Source of the DNA: Chara braunii
Lineage: Eukaryota > Streptophyta > Charophyceae > Charales > Characeae
DNA: 25,444 nt
NCBI GenBank assembly: GCA_003427395.1
Contig: BFEA01000121.1
Span: 543,830 to 569,273, forward strand
Direction: 5' to 3'
The notes beneath the pieces are model-generated. The model saw nothing but the letters and a program-made list of their open reading frames with translations, was not told the origin of the DNA and did no database searches. Within the stretch, counting starts at the first letter, position 1. Each line of letters starts with the position of its first letter. Positions 20,228 to 25,444 of this stretch are shown piece after piece. A program made the position numbers and the translations under genes.

Positions 20228-20422
20228 GAAGAGAAAGACAGCCCGGCAAGACTGCATACGCATGAGAACAGAGATAAACATACACCAATAGACACACTCC
20301 GTTACGCATGCACAACTGAAAGAGAACATACACGCAAATCCGAGCGTAGGTTGAAAAACAAAACCCTCAGATTACAAGGTGCACGATCATCCAAAAGAAA
20401 TTCGATCCACCACGCCGCCCTT

Positions 20423-20466
20423 CCCCGACGCATTTCGTCTGCCCCGCTCGCAGACTCTTCAGGGGG
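20423..20466 (-). ncRNA. Minimal type I hammerhead ribozyme, upstream PLE-2 repeat
   Basis: Same architecture as the copy at 14,836-14,879. Stem I is CCCC with GGGG, core CTGAAGA, then a perfect 6-bp stem II (GTCTGC and GCAGAC, 7-base loop), core GAAA, a tiny stem III (A-U, then U-G wobble) and the cleavage triplet GTC. Here stem II is perfect, and the change is in stem III (T for C after GAAA). The consensus of the two copies is a flawless hammerhead core. Confidence 0.82.
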
Positions 20467-21067
20467 ACGATCCCTCTAACTAACAAAAAACACAGCTACA
20501 CTTGGGGCTATACCTATGCCTTGCCCCGTACTTATAGTCCTACCCCACACCTCTCCTTTACCGTGCCACGCATGCACACACGCACCCACAGCCCCCACTT
20601 CCCGTCATCTCGGCGCTTACCNGACCTCATCTTCTCAATATGCAGCCTGCGACACATGCCTCCATCTTNGAGTACCTTGCAACCGTAAGGTCTAAAACAA
20701 GAGCCTCTGCCGACGGTCGTCGACGACGAAGAGGATGATGATGCAGCAGTGACATCCACCTTACGCACAGTCCTTGGTGCCGTACTTCAAATCACAGCAA
20801 TCGAAGAAGAGGAGAGCAGCGNCAGGCAGAAAACCCAATGTTGGAGTACTCAGGCGAAGGTAGCCAGCGGTACATCAAAACCCGGCGAGGATGTGCGGGC
20901 ATTGCACGTCTTCCATCGCTGAGCGGCGCCTGAGCCGCAGCCAGCGCAATTCACAACCGCTTCCCGCACGTTCTGAGTGAGATAGAGGGCGAGTACCGCC
21001 TGCCACTCTGCTTAAATCCAGCGCATCGTTCGTACATCAGGTACTCACAACCACGGAGAGCCTAGCC

Positions 21068-21462
21068 CATTCCACACCCCGAATGTCTTTACCCCTAATC
21101 CCAGTGCCATTCATCTACTGGAGGCATAAGTGCCGACACAGGGAAGGCCCAAAAATGTGCTGGAAACCAAAAACCTGACCAAGTACATACGCACATCCAG
21201 TTAGAAGCACAGAAAACCGAAGCGCCAGAGGCCCGTAAAAACGCAATCAGAAAAAGCGAAGTATCCTACATCATTCCCCACCCCGAATGTTCTTACCCCT
21301 AATCCCGGTGCCATTCATCTACCGAAGGCTTGACTGGTGGCGCGGGAAGGCCACAAATTATGCTAGAAGCCGGAAACATGACCAAGTACATCCGCACATC
21401 CTATTTAGAGCAAAATACAGAAAACTGAAGCACCGGAGGCCCAAAAACCCGCAATCAGAAAA
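21068..21462. repeat. Two ~190-bp tandem repeats inside the upstream PLE-2 long repeat
   Basis: Same duplication as at 15,481-15,875, shifted by 5,587. Its presence in both long repeats shows that it predates this insertion. Confidence 0.88.
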
Positions 21463-21648
21463 TGTGATGTGCAGAACCCCCGGTGCTCCGATGACAAAAC
21501 AGGGGAGTGAGGCAGGTAGCCCTCAAATCACAATCACGAAGAGAGGCACCCCAACACCTTCGTAAGAATCCCCATCCGCCCTCACAACGAGATCTTTCGG
21601 ACTGGAGATTTGTAGTAGAAGAAGAAGAAGAAGGCCAGAAGGCCTGCT

Positions 21649-22249
21649 AAAACGTGGAATAATACACCGTTATATGTTTTGTCTTTTATGCATGTGGTGA
21701 GTAGAGGCCCTTAGGGCCACTGCACGTATTCCTAAGAAAAGAAAAACGAGAAAACAAAAGAAAAATGAAAAAAAAAAAAAAAACAGAAAAAAAAAGAAAA
21801 AAGAAAAACAAAAGAAAAACAAAAAAACAGACAATTAGTGATCAATAACTGTGATCACTATGATGCACATACCTGAATTCGAATCCAGACTATATATTCT
21901 AGGCCCACGTAGACATATCACAAGTCCAATGTCTATCTCTGCTCCACGAGGGCTCCTTGCTAATATGTAGGGGCCTTTCGAAAATGAGACTGGACGAATA
22001 GATTGGAGCATTTGGTACCAAAAAAAAAAAAGGACATGCACCTACATGCACACACATGTGCTCACAGTGTTGGGGTATGGGGTGGCCCCATTTTTTCCCC
22101 CTCTTGCAATTTGATTTTCGAAAGGGAGGGGCATGTTTGGTCACCCCGCCCTATTAACAGGGGTCTTTTTTTTTTTTCTCTTTTTTGTGTTTGGGCGCAT
22201 AGGGCCACATCTCCGAGGTCCAACGCGCCAATTCTGTTTTTCGGAATTC
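21649..22249. other. Interior of the TIR element, right arm: A-rich and unassigned
   Basis: Holds a purine A-rich tract (21,735-21,830), short palindromes (AGGCCCTTAGGGCC near 21,706), and a T-run at 22,167-22,179. No gene recognised. Confidence 0.5.
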
Positions 22250-22361
22250 GACGAGACACCCCCGTTTTTGCGTTAAACGGGATTCAACGGGGGTCCCCGG
22301 GCACGTTAAACGGGTTGAACGACGTTGAATTCAACCCGTTCTCCGTTCATCGGACACACAG
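22250..22361. repeat. Right terminal inverted repeat
   Basis: Ends GGACACACAG at 22,361, the complement of the left terminus with one difference. It contains ACGTTGAATTCAACC and GGGATTCAACGGGGG motifs, mirrored in the left end. Confidence 0.72.
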
Positions 22362-22369
22362 GCGTCCAA
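22362..22369. repeat. Target-site duplication, right copy (GCGTCCAA)
   Basis: Seven of eight bases match 13,052-13,059. The helicase frame continues directly after it. Confidence 0.8.
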
Positions 22370-23580
22370 TCGCATAGCGACGACTTTTTTAACGGGGGGT
22401 CGAACGTTTCACTCACAATTTTGCACACCTTTAAAACTGATAACACGTGTCCCTTCTTGATTCCGAAACAAAGTGATATTGTAGAGTTTATCCGCTGTGT
22501 CGACTTGATTGTTTGGGACGAGGCTCCATAACAAGTTTCACTTGGACCTCTGTAACAATGACGAGCTGTTCGGTGAGAAAGTTCTACTTCTAGCTGGGGA
22601 TTTTAGACAGGTTTTACCCGTTGTGAAACACGGATCGTGAGCGTAACAAATTGATGCGTTCATGAAAAAGTCTCCTTTGTGGAAACTTTTTGAGGTTCAT
22701 CAACTGACCGAAAATATGTGAATCTTAAGCTTAGGGAACGATGAAATGGCACGAATGTATGCCCACTTTTTGATGCGTATTGGGAATGGTGACCATCGTC
22801 GTGTTGTTCCTAATGAACCTGCTGCGGTCAGATTGCCACGTGAGATTTGTATGGATAAACCAATTGATGAGTTGATTTCATGGACGTTTGATGATATATC
22901 CAACAGTGTGGGGGATGCCGAGTATTTCTTACCTTAATTAATTTTATGCCCTACGAATGACGATGTCGGTTTTAATAACAACCGTGTTCTTGACGACTTC
23001 CCTTAGGAGGTGCGTGACCTTTTCAACGTTGATTATCCTAATTCGGATGATATCAGGCTTGGTATTGAGCGGGAGTTCTTAAACTATCTCGACGAATCTG
23101 GCTGTCCACCTCACAAGCTGCGCTTAAAAGTTTATGTGTCTGTGATGCTTTTGCGAAATTTGTCACCAAAGCAAGGACTTTGCAACCGTACAATGATGAT
23201 TTTGAAGAAGATCGTTACTAATGATTTGTTGGAAGTGACAATAATGCACACGGGTAAAACAACACTAATCCCCAAGATTGATCTGACAAGCGATGGTGAG
23301 ACAACTGGGTTCAAATGGTTTAGGAGACAATTTTCCGTACGTCTTGCTTTGATTAACAAGTCGCAAGGACAAACAGTATCGCGTGTTGTGGTTAGGCTAT
23401 GCAAACTGGTTTTTGCATGACCAACTGTACGTTGCTTTGTCGCGTGTTGGCCATCCCAACAACATCCGTGTTGCGTTGCCTGATAAGAATTTTTTAACGA
23501 AGAATATTTTATATCATGAACTTTTGAGATGGACCCTGCTTTTTTTTTTTCATTGAGCCTTGGCATTTCAAATAATTCTG
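22370..23580 (+). pseudogene. Helitron PIF1 helicase second half
   Basis: Starts in frame with the part ending at 13,059: RIATTFLTGGRTFHS corresponds to the GIAATLLxGGRTAHS block of PIF1 helicases. After a shift come DIVEFIRCVDLIVWDEAP (motif II), then after another shift NDELFGEKVLLLAGDFRQV (motif III), WKLFEVHQLTENM, GLCNRTMMIL, LINKSQGQT and, after a last shift near 23,395, LYVALSRVGHPNNI. Stops include TGA and TAA near 22,638-22,646, TGA near 22,720, TAA near 22,935 and TAG near 23,005. The segment would have unwound DNA during rolling-circle transposition. It is clearly dead. Confidence 0.9.
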
Positions 23581-23599
23581 TCATATTCTTTCTTTGCAG
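23574..23599 (+). promoter_or_regulatory. Possible 3' splice site (polypyrimidine tract and CAG)
   Basis: A pyrimidine-rich run ending TTTCTTTGCAG follows the end of the helicase block and precedes a new open frame at 23,600. It looks like a spliceosomal acceptor. No convincing GT donor was located just upstream. Confidence 0.45.
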
Positions 23600-25380
23600 G
23601 CTACTCCTGAATGCCACATAAGTTCGACACTCGTGCTAAGAGGAAAGCAATGAGAACCAACAGTACCACTCAATATGATACGAATAGTACGTCAAAAGTT
23701 GGAGCCGAACATTCAGAGAGGTCGAGGAAAAGTGAAAATGATGAGAGGTCGGTGAAGCTTGGAACTCAACATCCTCGGGACGATAATCCCTATTCTTGGT
23801 GAGGTTGAACGTCAATGTTCGCAAGGGAATACATTTGATGATGATGAGAACATGATTGTGGAGGGGGGTGATGACGATTGTCGTGCAAATGGGGATGGTT
23901 CACTTAGAGGTCAGTCGGGTAGCCCTATTAACCTTACATTTGTCGATGATGAGGATAATAACGTTACGGGCGATTCGACAGAAGTCTGTATTGAATCTAC
24001 ATTCAAGAGGAGAAAGTGTCGGAGCTTACCTTGACAGATAATTAGGTGGGACGACAACTTGTTGTTGATGAAACGGGAACTCGGATTATGAGACCGCTGA
24101 ATGCGCTCCCTGATGATGCACTTGCATCTCTTCCGTTTCGTGCACCGCTCGTTGGACGTGCACGTGTTCATGATTGGTGTTCGCAATCTTAACGCAGTAA
24201 ATGCGAAAGAGATGTTTGCGCCACATCGCAACCACAAAATCCTCCGGGGTTATTGTGGTGCCCGATGATAACGATGCACCCACAATTCGCACTCCGAATC
24301 CACGCGCTTACCTTGATAGATAGTTTGACGATGCAAAGAAGGTTGACATCCAAAATGTCTTGACTGAGGTGCTTTTTGAAATATTTGTCAAAAGTGCCAC
24401 GAATATGAAAAAACTTCCTAGGGTGGAAAAGAAACAAACTCACTGATATGCGGTTGGAACGACGATCCCTCTTCCTTCATACTAGTTAAATGTTTCAGAT
24501 TTGGAGGCTTCTTCCATATTGTAATCACTTTTGACCAATGAGTTCATGACTCTCTCTAATGAGGAGATTACTAGGATGACATTAGATTTGCCACATTGTT
24601 CGACATAAGGGACCATTCCCCAACCCTTTGACAGATATCCACAGATACAGCAACTTCTCAAAATGATTCCTCCCGTGGTTGCTTCTTACACTCCTCATTT
24701 CGCTCCGGTCCGTAGACTCTCCCTTCAAGCAACATCTCCTTTAAATTTTCAACGTCTTGAGGATTATGTTTCACCATCCAATATGTTAACGCCGATTGTC
24801 ACTACTTCTATTGTTGTTTCTGCTTTGCCAGCCGCTACGGCTAATCCGTCTCCTGTTAGTTGTATTGTGCCCGCTCTTACGCCATCAAGAGACCATCTGC
24901 ATAACCATACAGGACCATTGGAACAACCAAGTTCTTCGAATTTTAACATTACCGTGTATGACTCTGTTGAATCTATTGGTCCGAAAAAGACACTTGCGCA
25001 CCAGTCATATCTTGACAGTTCTCACAGGGTACAAGACATTGTGGAAGCAGCAGCGAAATTAAGTACGAGTATGAACACTTGGAAATATGTGGATGTTGCA
25101 ATTCATCTCGATCACAATCAGCAAAGACAGGCTCGATTCGAAACTTTCGAGGAGTATCGTCCCAAAGTGTTGCAACGAGTTTTTGTTCGTGAGATGTTCC
25201 AAGAGTATCGTTCCAGTGAAGGAAGTTGATTGGTCTTATAAGAGGGATAGGAAGACAAAGATGTTGATTGGGCGGTTGTCCAGGCGTTGTCTTAATGACA
25301 AATTTTTAGATGGTCGTCTTCGGTTTCAGTTACGTAATTGCCCCTACAAGAGAGATGGGAAGGGAAAAACAAATAAATAA
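23600..25380 (+). pseudogene. Unrecognised degenerate ORF downstream of the Helitron helicase
   Basis: Several + strand frames read like one decayed protein: MPHKFDTRAKRKAMRT (from 23,611), an acidic stretch (DDDENMIVEGGDDDC, near 23,837), VVDETGTRIMRPLNALPDDA (near 24,060), AYLDR-stop-FDDAKKVD (near 24,308), a Ser/Pro/Thr-rich segment (24,663-24,960), KYVDVAIHLDHNQQRQARF, and a basic end with two YKRD(R/G)K motifs before the stop at 25,380. Frames shift at least three times. No domain was recognised. It could be the last exon(s) of the Helitron, a second Helitron ORF, or a captured gene; position and shared decay favour the first two. Confidence 0.45.
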
Positions 25381-25387
25381 GGGGGGA

Positions 25388-25389
<2 letters not shown>

Positions 25390-25444
<55 letters not shown>
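25390..25444. repeat. GA dinucleotide microsatellite
   Basis: Uninterrupted (GA)n to the end of the window; its true length is not visible. Confidence 0.98.

Larger units (their letters stand above)
14641..21648 (-). mobile_element. PLE-2: Penelope-like retroelement with long direct repeats, hammerhead ribozymes and N-terminal GIY-YIG
   Basis: Minus-strand order: long repeat (21,648-20,228), leader, ORF1 (19,824-19,018), GIY-YIG/RT gene (18,931-16,085), long repeat (16,061-14,641). Each repeat is 1,421 bp, and by eye they differ at only a few dozen positions, so the insertion is recent. Each carries a hammerhead ribozyme at the same place, as known for PLE pseudo-LTRs. No clear target duplication was found; the left edge could extend to about 14,563. 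Three ambiguous bases (20,622, 20,669, 20,822) fall in the right repeat. Confidence 0.9.
20228..21648 (-). repeat. PLE-2 long direct repeat (pseudo-LTR), upstream copy
   Basis: Counterpart of 14,641-16,061. It holds three ambiguous bases. It ends AAGGCCAGAAGGCCTGCT, after which the sequence returns to the host TIR element. Confidence 0.95.
13060..22361. mobile_element. TIR DNA transposon (non-autonomous as seen) inserted in the Helitron helicase
   Basis: Termini are CTATGTGTCC at the left and, read inward, CTGTGTGTCC at the right (9 of 10 match). They are followed by about 100 bp of looser inverted similarity rich in GTTGAAT/TTCAACG motifs. The flanks carry an 8-bp duplication. Deleting the element and one duplicate joins the helicase frame between motifs I and II. 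An 8-bp duplication suits hAT-like elements, but no transposase was found. Without PLE-2 (about 7.0 kb), the element is about 2.3 kb, which fits a non-autonomous copy. Confidence 0.82.
3057..25380 (+). mobile_element. Decayed Helitron (rolling-circle transposon), split by two insertions
   Basis: Degenerate + strand coding segments add up, in order, to a Helitron RepHel protein. The Rep domain (about 10,450-11,960) carries the blocks KPDLFITMTC and CKYVYKYLYKG. The helicase is PIF1 type, with DAPAGTGKT before the insertion and VWDEAP, LAGDFRQVLPVV, NKSQGQT and YVALSRVG after it. The order and spacing fit the plant/algal Helitron family. The outer limits given are those of coding remnants; the TC and CTRR termini were not identified. 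It is interrupted at 4,324-9,736 and 13,060-22,361, and carries many stops and several frameshifts, so it is non-functional. The segments at 3,057-4,323 and 23,600-25,380 are assigned to it only by position and frame. Confidence 0.85.

Noticed and set aside
14641-21648. PLE-2 as an LTR retrotransposon
   Set aside because: There is no integrase, protease, RNase H, TG...CA repeat ends or primer-binding site; the RT is of PLE type and the repeats contain hammerheads.
3300-23010. Alternative genetic code with TAA/TAG read as Gln (as in some ulvophycean algae)
   Set aside because: Several stops are TGA, frameshifts are present, and the long PLE-2 frames encode Gln with CAA/CAG only and have a single TAG, so ordinary decay under the standard code is the better explanation.

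Overview
This is nuclear DNA of a eukaryote that consists almost entirely of nested, decayed transposable elements. No host gene, rRNA or tRNA gene could be recognised. The combination of a plant/algal-type Helitron with Penelope-like retroelements (PLEs) that carry an N-terminal GIY-YIG nuclease points to the green lineage. A streptophyte alga such as a charophyte is my best guess, but that is inference from element types and not proven by the sequence.

Layout. 1-1,160 is GAG-rich low-complexity DNA, with two hairpins built on ATTG/CAAT arrays (136-600) and a 115-bp direct repeat. 1,161-3,056 has small hairpins and T-rich DNA but no recognisable gene. From 3,057 to at least 23,570, and probably to 25,380, runs a broken Helitron on the + strand: an N-terminal basic ORF (3,057-4,323), a Cys-rich segment and Rep domain (9,737-11,960), a linker plus the PIF1 helicase first half with Walker A (11,948-13,059), the helicase second half (22,370-23,580), and an unidentified downstream ORF (23,600-25,380).

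Two insertions split the Helitron. PLE-1 (4,324-9,736, minus strand) is an older element with a zinc-knuckle ORF1, a GIY-YIG/reverse transcriptase gene, a 158-bp inverted duplication and a 5'-truncated tandem copy upstream. The second insertion is a 9.3-kb terminal-inverted-repeat element (13,060-22,361). It lies inside the helicase between motifs I and II and is flanked by an 8-bp target duplication; removing the element and one target copy restores the reading frame. Inside it sits PLE-2 (14,641-21,648, minus strand), the youngest layer. PLE-2 has two almost identical 1.42-kb long repeats, ORF1, and a GIY-YIG/RT gene broken only by one amber codon.

The most interesting signal is a minimal type I hammerhead ribozyme on the minus strand of each PLE-2 long repeat (14,836-14,879 and 20,423-20,466). 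Also notable are the shared two-gene architecture of the two divergent PLEs (zinc-knuckle/coiled-coil ORF1 followed by N-terminal GIY-YIG plus RT), the in-frame loss of the HUH nuclease motif from the Helitron Rep domain, and stop codons in the Helitron that nearly all look like C-to-T changes.
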